Origin: Litorimonas cladophorae
GTDB taxonomy: Bacteria > Pseudomonadota > Alphaproteobacteria > Caulobacterales > Maricaulaceae
Length of the DNA: 64,000 nucleotides
Assembly: GCF_014652455.1 (NCBI RefSeq)
Contig: NZ_BMYV01000002.1
Location: forward strand, 744,001-808,000
Reading direction: 5' to 3'
Part shown: positions 1-7,076 of the stretch, piece after piece
How the letters are laid out: the number at the start of each line of letters is the position of its first letter
Numbering within the stretch: the first letter of the stretch is position 1
The notes under the pieces: model-generated
The model's database searches: none
Seen by the model: the letters and a program-made list of their open reading frames with translations, nothing else
Told to the model about the DNA's origin: nothing
Program-made: the position numbers and the translations under genes

Positions 1-465
1 ACCTTCGCTTTGGCTGGCTTGCTGGTAATATGACAGCACCAAGGCCGCGCGTTGTCGCTCTGGTAAAGTCAAGATAGCTGCCTGAACCTGCTGTGCTGTC
101 TCTGATCTGACGATTTCGAGATCTGCCTGCGGTGTAGGGTCTTGCTGATCTGGAATAACATCCGAATAAATCGGTCGGCTCCGTCGACGATCATCAATAC
201 ACAATCTAGTCGCTACCCGCCGTAGCCAGGTCAGGACATTGGCTTGTCCGTCGCTTTGCCACCGAGGCGCTGCTTGCCAGAACCGCAGGAAGGTTTCTTG
301 CGAAATATCCTCAGCTTGCGCGCGATCACCTGTCATGTGCCACGCCAGCCTATGCACGCGCGTCAAATGCCGATCCATCAGTGCTGAGAGCGCTACCGGG
401 TCTCCAGCCCGCAAACCGGGCAGGAGGTCGTTATCAGGGTCAGTTCGTGACAGCTTACTGTCCAC
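1..465 (-). CDS. ECF-family RNA polymerase sigma factor (partial, runs off left edge)
   Basis: An alternative sigma factor that would redirect RNA polymerase to a stress or envelope regulon. From a GTG at 465, 155 codons are open to the window edge. Sigma region 2 is plain: a helix around MDRHLTRVHRLAW, then AEDISQETFLRFW and the basic stretch WLRRVATRL..DDRRR; region 4 begins at LPERQRAALVLSYYQ. The GTG overlaps the stop of the upstream EF-hand gene by 11 bases, so the two are probably translated together. No anti-sigma gene is visible on the upstream side; one could lie beyond position 1. The start is not certain: an ATG (MDRHL) occurs downstream, but the preceding residues LPGLRAGDPVALSALMDR are typical of ECF N-termini and favour the GTG. 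Confidence 0.85.
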   Translation of the reverse strand, partial: MDSKLSRTDPDNDLLPGLRAGDPVALSALMDRHLTRVHRLAWHMTGDRAQAEDISQETFLRFWQAAPRWQSDGQANVLTWLRRVATRLCIDDRRRSRPIYSDVIPDQQDPTPQADLEIVRSETAQQVQAAILTLPERQRAALVLSYYQQASQSEG

Positions 466-1096
466 CGCGCTTTTTATGGTCGCCTTTGCGACCTTTGCGC
501 ATTCGGCCTTCGCCCTTGACCAAGACGCCGTCGCCATTGGTATCCATGCGCATGAAAAGCTGTTCAGAGACGGCTAAATGCTCGTCTAAAGAAACCAGTC
601 CGTCGCCATTTGCATCTGGTTTCGGACGTTCTGCACGGCGTGCTTTTCTGTCGCCGCGTTTGGCTTTGCGGTCTTCACGCATCTCGTTGCGTTCGGCCCG
701 CATGGCTGTGCGTTCGGCATCGCTCAATTCGCCATCCAAATTCGTATCGAATTTTTCGAGAACTTTGGATTTGCGGGCGTCTTTACGCGCTTTGCGTTGA
801 TCTTGCATGGCGTCCATTTCCGCGCGGGAAATATTGCCATCTTTATTGGCATCAAGGCGATCAAATTGACGATCAGCGCGCTTTTCATGGCGGCCTTCAT
901 GCATCGCTTTTTGCTCGTCCTTGCTCAGGAAGAGGTCACCATCTGTGTCAACAGCTGCAAAGCGATCCGTGGCGGTTTGCATGAATTCGGCTTTTGTGAC
1001 TTGGCCGTCTTGGTTCAAATCTGCTTTCGGACCAGCAGCGATAAGGAGCGCTGCACCTGATGCGAGCAAAGCAGTCGTGAGTAATTTCCGTGTCAT
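455..1096 (-). CDS. secreted protein with six EF-hand calcium-binding loops
   Basis: About 213 residues. An N-terminal signal peptide (MTRKLLTTALLASGAALLIAAG) is followed by six EF-hand loops of the D-x-N/D-x-D-G type: DLNQDGQVTKAE, DTDGDLFLSKDE, DANKDGNISRAE, DTNLDGELSDAE, DANGDGLVSLDE and DTNGDGVLVKGE. Between them lie Arg/Lys/Glu-rich helices. It should be an exported calcium-binding protein. The start at 1096 is chosen because GGAG sits 7-8 bases upstream and the signal peptide begins there; a longer reading to 1126 adds ten unlikely residues. It is the first gene of a two-gene unit with the ECF sigma factor and could act as its signal input, which is only inference. The last loop is followed by a basic tail. 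Confidence 0.85.
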   Translation of the reverse strand: MTRKLLTTALLASGAALLIAAGPKADLNQDGQVTKAEFMQTATDRFAAVDTDGDLFLSKDEQKAMHEGRHEKRADRQFDRLDANKDGNISRAEMDAMQDQRKARKDARKSKVLEKFDTNLDGELSDAERTAMRAERNEMREDRKAKRGDRKARRAERPKPDANGDGLVSLDEHLAVSEQLFMRMDTNGDGVLVKGEGRMRKGRKGDHKKRGGQ

Positions 1097-1200
1097 TTTA
1101 ATCTCCAATGAGAGTGGCTTACACACTACACACGGATGACAGCGACAAATCCTTCGCAGAAAATTTTATTTTTACATTTTGAGAAGCTGCGGTGGAGAAT

Positions 1201-1908
1201 TTAAGCGACCGCGCGCCGTGCGGCTTGGGCTTTCATTTGCGACAGAAGTCGAGTTTCCACATGCAAATCCTCAACGTGACCGCCATACGGCATAGGCGCG
1301 CCGAGATGTTCGCGCACCGTGTCAGATAACATCAAAGCTGTTTCGACGGCGTCACATTTTTCACCGGTCGATAAAATGATCGGGTCGAAATCGACGGCGC
1401 GACGACGGACAGCATCAACCATCCAATAGGCGCGCATGAAGTCATCTCCTTGTGTACTGTAGGACATAAGTGAGACATCGGAGGCCGCACCTAAGCGCAC
1501 ATGCGCTGGGGTGCATCCCGCTTCTGGAACAACAAAGACCCAATCATACGATAGGGACAAAGCCGCAAGTAACCCTAGCGCATCTTCCAAGCTTTGCGGT
1601 CCAACGGCACCAGCGGTAAAGTGCTCATTTGACGTGACATAAAGGGCGTCACGGGTTTCGGCTGTGCCGCGGGCGACATCATCTAAAGTTCGGGCATGAA
1701 CAATGCCAGCCCGCGTAAGAAGCGCTCCACCGACGGCGTCTAAGATTAGAACTGTTTCGCCATAGCTTGCCGCTTTGCGACCTAATTTAATGGCCATATC
1801 AAAAGTTGACTCGGACTCGCCGCTTGCTGTGAACAGGCTGACCAGTCGGCACGCTGGCTCATAGCTATCGCCGTGGGCGTAAGACGCTTTTGTATTGAAT
1901 TGGGCCAT
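1201..1908 (-). CDS. MinD/FlhG-like protein with degenerate Walker A (pseudo-ATPase)
   Basis: 235 residues whose layout follows the ParA/MinD/FlhG family. An N-terminal strand (RLVSLFTASGESEST) stands where the deviant Walker A should be, then a helix and TVLILDAVGG at the Walker A' place, and later YDWVFVVPEAG at the Walker B place. The P-loop consensus KGGxGKT is replaced by SGESEST, so neither lysine is present and nucleotide binding is doubtful. C-terminal YSTQGDDFMRAYWMVDAV matches the helix that follows Walker B in MinD-like folds. The neighbourhood has sciP about 1 kb upstream, which controls motility and cell-cycle genes in Caulobacter, so a flagellar or polar role is possible. The family assignment rests on pattern only; confidence is moderate. 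Confidence 0.6.
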   Translation of the reverse strand: MAQFNTKASYAHGDSYEPACRLVSLFTASGESESTFDMAIKLGRKAASYGETVLILDAVGGALLTRAGIVHARTLDDVARGTAETRDALYVTSNEHFTAGAVGPQSLEDALGLLAALSLSYDWVFVVPEAGCTPAHVRLGAASDVSLMSYSTQGDDFMRAYWMVDAVRRRAVDFDPIILSTGEKCDAVETALMLSDTVREHLGAPMPYGGHVEDLHVETRLLSQMKAQAARRAVA

Positions 1909-2012
1909 GTTGCCATTTCCGTTTCACCAAATACCAATCGGGTCTTTGCCCGTTTGACAAAGACATAGCGGAAGCGGCCTAAGGTTTGACGAAGAAGCGT
2001 GGTAAATTCGGG

Positions 2013-2639
2013 TTAAGGGATTGGAGGCCCCGGCTGGTCCGGCTCACCGATAATATGCGTGATGCCGCCTTTAAAAAAGCTTCGGCGTACTTTCGGAAAT
2101 TTAAGTTCGGCGCGTTTGCGATAAGGTTCAAAATCAGTCCCACAGCGTGCCAGTCCCCTCTTGTCTGAATAATCGTTACAGATATGCCATTCCATCAAAG
2201 CAACCGTTTCAGGAGCAATATCACCAGTTTCAAAATCAAATTCATTTTGAAGTTGTTTGGCATCTTTCAAAATACGTTTACGTATGAGGTCTTCGAAAAC
2301 AAATTGAGAGGTGATTTTATCTCTATATCTCGCTCCTTGTTGGATTCTTTTACCATCCTCAGAGTGCTGCATGCTTATGGTTGCGATTGCACTTAATAAG
2401 ACAAGTTTAAGGGCGGGGTCTTTTGGATCGCAAGCGAGTAGAGAAAGCTTGTGTTTGTTCAAATCAACTCCAGGGTCTAGATCTTTAGCCCAATGTAAAC
2501 CCCACATCAGCGAGTTAGCGTCATCGCAATGAGTTGACTCAAGGGTATTTCCTTCTGCTTGTGGGACACAAGCCGGAGCATTTAGACCTATAGCGACAAT
2601 GAAAAGGGCAGATTTCAGAATTCTACTCAGCTTCATCAT
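2013..2639 (-). CDS. putative exported lipoprotein, unknown function
   Basis: 208 residues that I do not recognise. The N-terminus (MMKLSRILKSALFIVAIGLNAPAC) is a signal peptide ending in a cysteine that could be lipidated, though APAC is a weak lipobox. The mature part has several cysteines (CDDANSLM, ACDPKDP, HICNDYSDK, RCGTDFEP) and is charged and mostly helical, with a proline-rich end. The DNA is clearly more AT-rich than neighbouring genes, suggesting recent acquisition. Its start overlaps the end of a short open stretch without a start codon (2623-2739), which may be a remnant of an upstream partner gene. Confidence 0.5.
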   Translation of the reverse strand: MMKLSRILKSALFIVAIGLNAPACVPQAEGNTLESTHCDDANSLMWGLHWAKDLDPGVDLNKHKLSLLACDPKDPALKLVLLSAIATISMQHSEDGKRIQQGARYRDKITSQFVFEDLIRKRILKDAKQLQNEFDFETGDIAPETVALMEWHICNDYSDKRGLARCGTDFEPYRKRAELKFPKVRRSFFKGGITHIIGEPDQPGPPIP

Positions 2640-2739
2640 TGCACGCCCTTTCCGCGTAAAGGTCTATTCCATTTTGTTCCGCCAAGTCTTCTAACTGACT
2701 CAGGATATCCTCGGCAAAAACATCAAATGCTTGTTCATT
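2623..2739 (-). pseudogene. 38-codon open fragment without a start codon
   Basis: Directly upstream of, and overlapping, the lipoprotein-like gene. The frame reads NEQAFDVFAEDILSQLEDL and ends NDEAE with a TAG stop at 2623. It looks like a genuine acidic C-terminus but opens straight after an in-frame TAA and contains no ATG or GTG. An ATG lies one frame over (2738-2736), so a single-base frameshift or a 5' truncation would explain it. Too short to name. Confidence 0.3.
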
Positions 2740-2785
2740 TTATCGCAATAGATTTCTATTTTTTTTTGACCCAATTCCCAGGCAT

Positions 2786-2817
2786 AAAAAAACCGTTCTG
2801 GGGGGAACGGTTTTTTC
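2786..2817. terminator. bidirectional Rho-independent terminator
   Basis: Perfect inverted repeat AAAAAACCGTTC / GAACGGTTTTTT around a TGGGGG-type loop. It lies just 3' of sciP (minus strand) and its A and T runs on both sides let it work in both directions. Confidence 0.85.
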
Positions 2818-2840
2818 AAATTCAAATTTATTCGGCGCGT

Positions 2841-3113
2841 TTAACGGTATTGTTGAACCCGCGTTGTTCGCAATCCGGCGATGCCATGGCTTTCGATTGA
2901 ACGTTGCCAAGACATAAACTCTTCGGCCGTTAAGCCGTAGCGCTCAAGCGCGCCATCTAATGTAAGAAGTCCGCCACGCACAGCTGCGACGACTTCGGCT
3001 TTCCGACGTATGACCCATCGGACGGTGTTGGGTTTGGGGAGATCTGCCAAAGTCAAAGGTGTACCCTCTGGTCCGATGACAACATTCTCACGCTTAATTT
3101 TGCGGTCTAACAT
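2841..3113 (-). CDS. sciP: SciP family (DUF1153) CtrA inhibitory protein
   Basis: About 90 residues. The DUF1153 signature is complete: VIGPEGTPLTLADLPKPNT, RWVIRRKAEVVAAVRGGLL, then YGLTAEEFMSWQRSI and GLRTTRVQQYR at the C-terminus, a helix-turn-helix-like fold. In Caulobacter this small protein binds DNA-bound CtrA and stops it recruiting RNA polymerase, shutting off CtrA-activated genes in G1, and sciP itself is activated by CtrA. The start could be the ATG at 3113 or the one at 3125 (four residues longer, with GGCGG about ten bases upstream). A CtrA-type box lies about 75 bases upstream (3187-3201), matching the known feedback loop. A strong terminator follows. Confidence 0.93.
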   Translation of the reverse strand: MLDRKIKRENVVIGPEGTPLTLADLPKPNTVRWVIRRKAEVVAAVRGGLLTLDGALERYGLTAEEFMSWQRSIESHGIAGLRTTRVQQYR

Positions 3114-3186
3114 GCTTTTGCCCATTTGTTTGATCCGCCCACACAGACCCAGTTTTTGTTATGTCATTCATCTAAGCGACAGGGTC

Positions 3187-3201
3187 TTAAAAACAGTTTA
3201 A
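3187..3201. promoter_or_regulatory. CtrA box (TTAA-N7-TTAA)
   Basis: TTAA at 3187-3190 and TTAA at 3198-3201 separated by exactly seven bases (AAACAGT) fit the CtrA recognition pattern. The site is 62-75 bases upstream of the sciP start, where a promoter would be expected. The consensus is known from Caulobacter; binding here is inferred. Confidence 0.55.
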
Positions 3202-3249
3202 AGAGGTTCGAAAAAAGCGTTTAGATACAAGTGTTTACGAAGGTTAATG

Positions 3250-3311
3250 GAATCAAAATTATCGTTAACAAGGCCTTACACGGTTCGGCAGCGAATTGAT
3301 TCTATTGAGTC
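3250..3311. promoter_or_regulatory. cluster of three GANTC (CcrM) methylation sites
   Basis: GAATC at 3250, GATTC at 3298 and GAGTC at 3307 lie within 62 bases in the sciP-mnmA intergenic region. One per 256 bases is expected by chance. In this bacterial group CcrM methylates GANTC and promoter methylation state couples transcription to replication. Confidence 0.45.
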
Positions 3312-3404
3312 TTTTCTCAGGCGCTGCTGTGGCACCTGTATCGACTTGGAACAGAACGCTCCCTATATGGCCCCTAGAAAAAGGTGCATTTTTTTTTGGA
3401 TGAC

Positions 3405-4559
3405 ATGGATAAAACGTTAGAAAGCTCGAAAAACTCGCTCGGATTTGGTAAATCCGAGGCAGAAACACGTGTCGTTGTCGCGATGAGCGGGGGCGTGGAT
3501 AGCTCTGTCTGCGCGGCTCTGCTCGCGCGGGAGGGTTATGACGTTATCGGTGTGACCTTGCAGCTCTATGATCACGGCGAAGCCATCAAGAAAGCCAAAG
3601 CCTGTTGCGCAGGCCAAGACATCTATGATGCCAAACGCGTCGCCGAAGATATGGGCTTTCCACATTACGTCTTAGATTATGAGTCCAATTTCAAAGAACA
3701 AGTGATCGAGGATTTCGCCGACACCTACCTAAAGGGCTCGACGCCTATTCCGTGTGTGCGGTGTAACCAAACGGTCAAATTTAAAGACTTGTTGCAAGTG
3801 GCTCGCGACCTCGGCGCAGATTGCATGGCCACGGGACATTATATCAAACGGATTGAAGGCAAGAACGGACCGGAGCTTCATCGCGCTTATGACGGCGGTA
3901 AAGATCAGTCCTACTTCCTCTTTGCGACCACACGTGACCAGCTCGACTTTTTGCGGTTTCCGTTAGGACATATGGATAAAAGCGAGACTCGCCGTTTAGC
4001 TGTCGAGCTAGGCCTGAATGTGGCCGCAAAGCCAGACAGCCAAGATATCTGTTTCGTCCCGACGGGCAAATATACGGACGTGATCGAGAAAATTCGGCCA
4101 CATGCGGCCCAGCCCGGTAAGATTGTTCACCAAGACGGAACTGTTTTGGGTGAGCATCGCGGCGTCATGTATTACACAATTGGACAACGCCGTGGACTTG
4201 GTCTTGGCGATGATACGGGCACAGATCCACTCTTCGTGACGGGCATCGATGCAGACAAAGGACATGTCGTTGTTGGGCCACGCAGCGCGCTTGATCGCGA
4301 TACGCTTTGGTTGGATGATATAAATTGGCTCGGCGAGGGCAAATTTGGTGCACATTTGGACGGAACGAATATTCGCGTAAAAGTGCGATCAACGCGCCCG
4401 CCTGCACCAGCACGTTTGGAATTGCGCGGCAATAAGATGGTGGTGGTACTCAATGAGCCAGACATAGGTCTGTCACCTGGGCAAGCGTGTGTATTCTATG
4501 AAGACCGCAATGATGCTGCGCGGACGCTAGGCGGCGGTTGGATCACACAAACAGCATAG
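3405..4559 (+). CDS. mnmA: tRNA-specific 2-thiouridylase MnmA
   Basis: About 384 residues. It thiolates uridine 34 of tRNAs for Lys, Glu and Gln. The ATP pyrophosphatase P-loop SGGVDSS is at residues 28-34; the catalytic cysteine is in PIPCVRCN (near 117) and the second in DSQDICFVP (near 217); [11 protein letters not shown] begins the central domain, and a C-terminal beta-barrel follows. The start at 3405 is preferred because GGAT lies a few bases upstream; a longer frame opens at 3384. It is divergent from sciP and followed after 95 bases by the dodecin gene. Confidence 0.95.
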   Translation: MDKTLESSKNSLGFGKSEAETRVVVAMSGGVDSSVCAALLAREGYDVIGVTLQLYDHGEAIKKAKACCAGQDIYDAKRVAEDMGFPHYVLDYESNFKEQVIEDFADTYLKGSTPIPCVRCNQTVKFKDLLQVARDLGADCMATGHYIKRIEGKNGPELHRAYDGGKDQSYFLFATTRDQLDFLRFPLGHMDKSETRRLAVELGLNVAAKPDSQDICFVPTGKYTDVIEKIRPHAAQPGKIVHQDGTVLGEHRGVMYYTIGQRRGLGLGDDTGTDPLFVTGIDADKGHVVVGPRSALDRDTLWLDDINWLGEGKFGAHLDGTNIRVKVRSTRPPAPARLELRGNKMVVVLNEPDIGLSPGQACVFYEDRNDAARTLGGGWITQTA

Positions 4560-4654
4560 GCGTCGCCAGCAAGCGCTCATCATTACAAGCCCTTAACTGG
4601 TCCTCCACATCAAAGAGCCTTAGGTTGTAAATCCAGCCAACCAAGGAGAGACCC

Positions 4655-4858
4655 ATGGCCGTAATGAAAACAATCGAAGTAATGAGCGAAAGCAGCAAGT
4701 CTTTTGAAGCCGCAATTGAGCATGCCGTTGAGCGCACGGGTAAGACGGTCAAGAATATCCGCTCCGCCTATGTAAATGAGATGTCGACATCGATCAAAGG
4801 CAATAAGATCGATAAATATCGGGTGAACGTGAAGATTACTTTTGAAGTCAGTGATTAA
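4655..4858 (+). CDS. dodecin family flavin-binding protein
   Basis: 67 residues, the usual length for a dodecin, which assembles into a hollow dodecamer that stores flavin or flavin-like compounds. The family pattern is present: KTIEVMSESSKSFEAAIEHAV, then a helix, and the strand YRVNVKITFEVSD at the C-terminus. An AAGGAGAG ribosome binding site lies just upstream of the ATG. A strong terminator 47 bases after the stop makes it a single-gene unit or the end of the mnmA transcript. Confidence 0.9.
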   Translation: MAVMKTIEVMSESSKSFEAAIEHAVERTGKTVKNIRSAYVNEMSTSIKGNKIDKYRVNVKITFEVSD

Positions 4859-4904
4859 TCTCTCGCTGTAGGTTTTGGTAAATCTACATCTTGAAAATGA
4901 ACGC

Positions 4905-4937
4905 AGGGCTGCCACTTACTATCGGCAGCCCTTTTTT
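4905..4937 (+). terminator. Rho-independent terminator after dodecin
   Basis: Nine-base stem AGGGCTGCC / GGCAGCCCT with a ten-base loop, followed by six T residues. Confidence 0.9.
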
Positions 4938-4951
4938 ATGGAAACATAGTT

Positions 4952-5173
4952 ATGTTTGAATCTTTCCAGCTCACGCCCGTTGAAATTCTGGTCATCGTTT
5001 TGGCGTTTGTGATTGTTTTCGCCTTGCTCCGCGTGTTTCGAAAAGACACGATGGCGGACCGAAAACGTCAAGAAATCGAGATGAAGCGCGCAGCCCTGAT
5101 CGCAAAGCGTAAGGCGCAAGCTCAAGAAGCTGCAAAAGGTGACACGCTTGCTGGGCCCAATACGCAGGACTAA
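4952..5173 (+). CDS. small single-pass membrane protein, unknown function
   Basis: 73 residues. After eight residues a hydrophobic segment (EILVIVLAFVIVFALL, about 11-26) crosses the membrane; the rest is a strongly basic, Ala/Lys/Arg/Gln-rich helix (KRQEIEMKRAALIAKRKAQ), probably cytoplasmic. I do not recognise a family. It is followed 31 bases later by an even smaller protein of the same design, and the two probably form a pair between dodecin and thiolase. The reading frame has no strong upstream SD, so the start rests on the hydrophobic segment. Confidence 0.55.
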   Translation: MFESFQLTPVEILVIVLAFVIVFALLRVFRKDTMADRKRQEIEMKRAALIAKRKAQAQEAAKGDTLAGPNTQD

Positions 5174-5204
5174 GTTCTGATTATTCTATTTTCAGGGGCA
5201 TAAA

Positions 5205-5372
5205 ATGTTGTTTTTTATACTACTTTTCGGATGTTTCATGGTCGCGGGCGGCGTTTATGTCGCGCTTGATCAACGCCGTGAGCGAAATGAAAAACTGGCC
5301 AAAATTCAGCGAGAGCTGGCGCGGCGTGAGGCGGCAGAGCCTGCCAAAAATGCCGTCGATCCGCAAAATTAA
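5205..5372 (+). CDS. tiny single-pass membrane protein, unknown function
   Basis: 55 residues. MLFFILLFGCFMVAGGVYVAL forms one membrane helix and is followed by a charged helix (QRRERNEKLAKIQRELARR) and a short Ala/Pro-rich tail ending VDPQN. The ATG follows a GGGGC stretch at a suitable distance. Its plan (TM helix plus basic helix) copies that of the gene just upstream, so the two may be related or act as partners; sequence identity is low. Not long enough for most gene finders. Confidence 0.5.
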   Translation: MLFFILLFGCFMVAGGVYVALDQRRERNEKLAKIQRELARREAAEPAKNAVDPQN

Positions 5373-5457
5373 ACCACAGAACGCAATCAGAACCCCGCTG
5401 GCATTGCTCGTCGCTACTATATAGATAGGGCGAAAATAGTTTTCGAAAGTTATTCCT

Positions 5458-6639
5458 ATGTCTACTGATCCTGTTGTCATTGTTGGTTTGGCCCGTACCC
5501 CGATGGGCGCATTTCAAGGCGCGTTTTCCTCTGTGACCGCACCGCAACTCGGATCGGCGGCGATTAAGGCGGCGATGGACGAAGCCAAAGTCTCTCCGGC
5601 AGATGTCGATCAAGTTCTGATGGGCTGTGTTTTGCCCGCAGGCCAAGGCCAAGCCCCCGCACGTCAAGCCGCGCTCGGCGCAGACTTGCCACTTTCGGCT
5701 GAGGCCACAACGATCAACAAGATGTGTGGGTCTGGCATGCAGGCGGCCATCATGGCGCATGATGCGCTCAAAGCTGGCTCCATTAATGTCGCCGTCGCAG
5801 GGGGCATGGAGAGCATGACGAACGCGCCTTATATTTTGCCTAAAGCACGCGGCGGTATGCGCATGGGCAATCAACAAGTCGTCGACACAATGATGCATGA
5901 TGGCCTGACAGATGCCTATGACAACAAAGCCATGGGTGTTTTCGCAGACCAGATTGCCAGCGAGTATCAATTCACACGCGAACAGCAGGACGCCTATGCG
6001 ATTGAATCCGTGCGCCGTGCGCAGTCGGCCGAAACGGAAGGTAAGTTCGATCGGGAAATGACGGCAGTAACGGTCAAAGGTCGCAAGGGTGATACGGTTG
6101 TGACCAAGGACGAGGGACCGTCCAATGCCCGTCCCGAAAAAATTCCAAGCCTGCGTCCTGTGTTTAACAAAGAGGGCACAGTGACGGCCGCCAACGCCAG
6201 TTCGATTAATGACGGGGCTGCGGCTCTGGTCCTCATGCGCCGCTCGGACGCCGAAAAAGGCGGACACAAAGTGTTGGCCGAAATCGTCTCACATGCGGCC
6301 CATGCGCATGAGCCGTCCCGCTTCACCACGGCCCCTGTCAACGCGATTAATAAGGCGCTGGGCAAAGCGGGTTGGTCCGCCGAAGATGTGGACCTCTGGG
6401 AAATCAACGAAGCCTTCGCCGTTGTCCCCATGATCGCGATGCAAGAGCTCGGCCTTGACCATGCCAAGGTCAACGTCAATGGCGGTGGTTGCGTGCTGGG
6501 CCACCCGATCGGTGCGTCAGGCGCTCGGATCATGGCAACCTTGATTGCTGAAATGGAAAAGCGCGATGCGAAGACCGGCGTGGCGAGCCTGTGTATCGGC
6601 GGCGGTGAAGCTACCGCTGTATGTTTGAAACGGGATTAA
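5458..6639 (+). CDS. acetyl-CoA C-acetyltransferase (thiolase)
   Basis: 393 residues, full length for a degradative or biosynthetic thiolase, joining or splitting acetyl-CoA units (acetoacetyl-CoA; polyhydroxybutyrate or ketone metabolism). The acyl-accepting cysteine is in NKMCGSG (near 89), the active-site NEAFAVVP motif follows, the histidine is in GHPIGASG (near 349) and the proton-shuttling cysteine in CIGGGEA (near 379). The N-terminal VIVGLARTPMG is typical. It stands alone on the plus strand and its stop overlaps the end of the next, opposite-strand gene by four bases. No reductase or synthase for PHB is nearby. Confidence 0.95.
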   Translation: MSTDPVVIVGLARTPMGAFQGAFSSVTAPQLGSAAIKAAMDEAKVSPADVDQVLMGCVLPAGQGQAPARQAALGADLPLSAEATTINKMCGSGMQAAIMAHDALKAGSINVAVAGGMESMTNAPYILPKARGGMRMGNQQVVDTMMHDGLTDAYDNKAMGVFADQIASEYQFTREQQDAYAIESVRRAQSAETEGKFDREMTAVTVKGRKGDTVVTKDEGPSNARPEKIPSLRPVFNKEGTVTAANASSINDGAAALVLMRRSDAEKGGHKVLAEIVSHAAHAHEPSRFTTAPVNAINKALGKAGWSAEDVDLWEINEAFAVVPMIAMQELGLDHAKVNVNGGGCVLGHPIGASGARIMATLIAEMEKRDAKTGVASLCIGGGEATAVCLKRD

Positions 6640-7076
6640 ATTTGCGCAGCGCGCCACCGTTCAATTATTTTGTTATAGTGGCGTTCAATTTTTCCATCTT
6701 TGTCATCGCATGAAAAATAAATTATATTGAGTGCTGATCCTAAATCTGGGAATTCGGCCACTTTGTCTAATAATGTTATGGCTTGATCAACGGAAAGATC
6801 CTTTCCGTTGATCATTGATTTTGCGACGTCACAAATTTCATTTGAAAGCAAATGCTTTGCATTGCTTTGCCAAAGGTCAGCCAGTTTCAATTGAACGACA
6901 GATGTCGTTCGCCCTTTCGGTGCTCTGCAAATCTCATGTAGCACCGCGAACGTGGCGTCAGGTGATATTTTAAGGGATTCACCAATAAGACGTTCGACTG
7001 TCGCGGTTTCATCATATGGTAACTGGCAATCAATTTTATTTTTGAATTCAGCCTCAGCAGTGTTGATATTAAGCAC
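6636..7076 (-). CDS. hypothetical protein, AT-rich, coupled to upstream hydrolase
   Basis: 146 residues, no recognised family. It is helical and soluble, without signal peptide or membrane segment; ICRAPKGRTTSVVQLKLADLW and SCDDKDGKIERHY are its most distinct stretches. Start is a GTG at 7076 sharing one base with the TAG stop of the dienelactone-hydrolase gene (TAGTG), implying translational coupling. The DNA is more AT-rich than both neighbours, and it converges on the thiolase with a four-base overlap. Confidence 0.5.
   Translation of the reverse strand: MLNINTAEAEFKNKIDCQLPYDETATVERLIGESLKISPDATFAVLHEICRAPKGRTTSVVQLKLADLWQSNAKHLLSNEICDVAKSMINGKDLSVDQAITLLDKVAEFPDLGSALNIIYFSCDDKDGKIERHYNKIIERWRAAQI

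Noticed and set aside
381-984. Plus-strand frames opposite the EF-hand gene
   Set aside because: Antisense to a protein with six clear EF loops; no family pattern or ribosome site.
3244-3269. TTAA pair at 3244 and 3265 as a second CtrA box
   Set aside because: The spacing is 17 bases between half-sites, not seven.
5236-6267. 343-codon minus-strand reading frame opposite the thiolase
   Set aside because: It is antisense to a full-length thiolase with all catalytic motifs; composition is His/Arg/Cys-rich without domain pattern.
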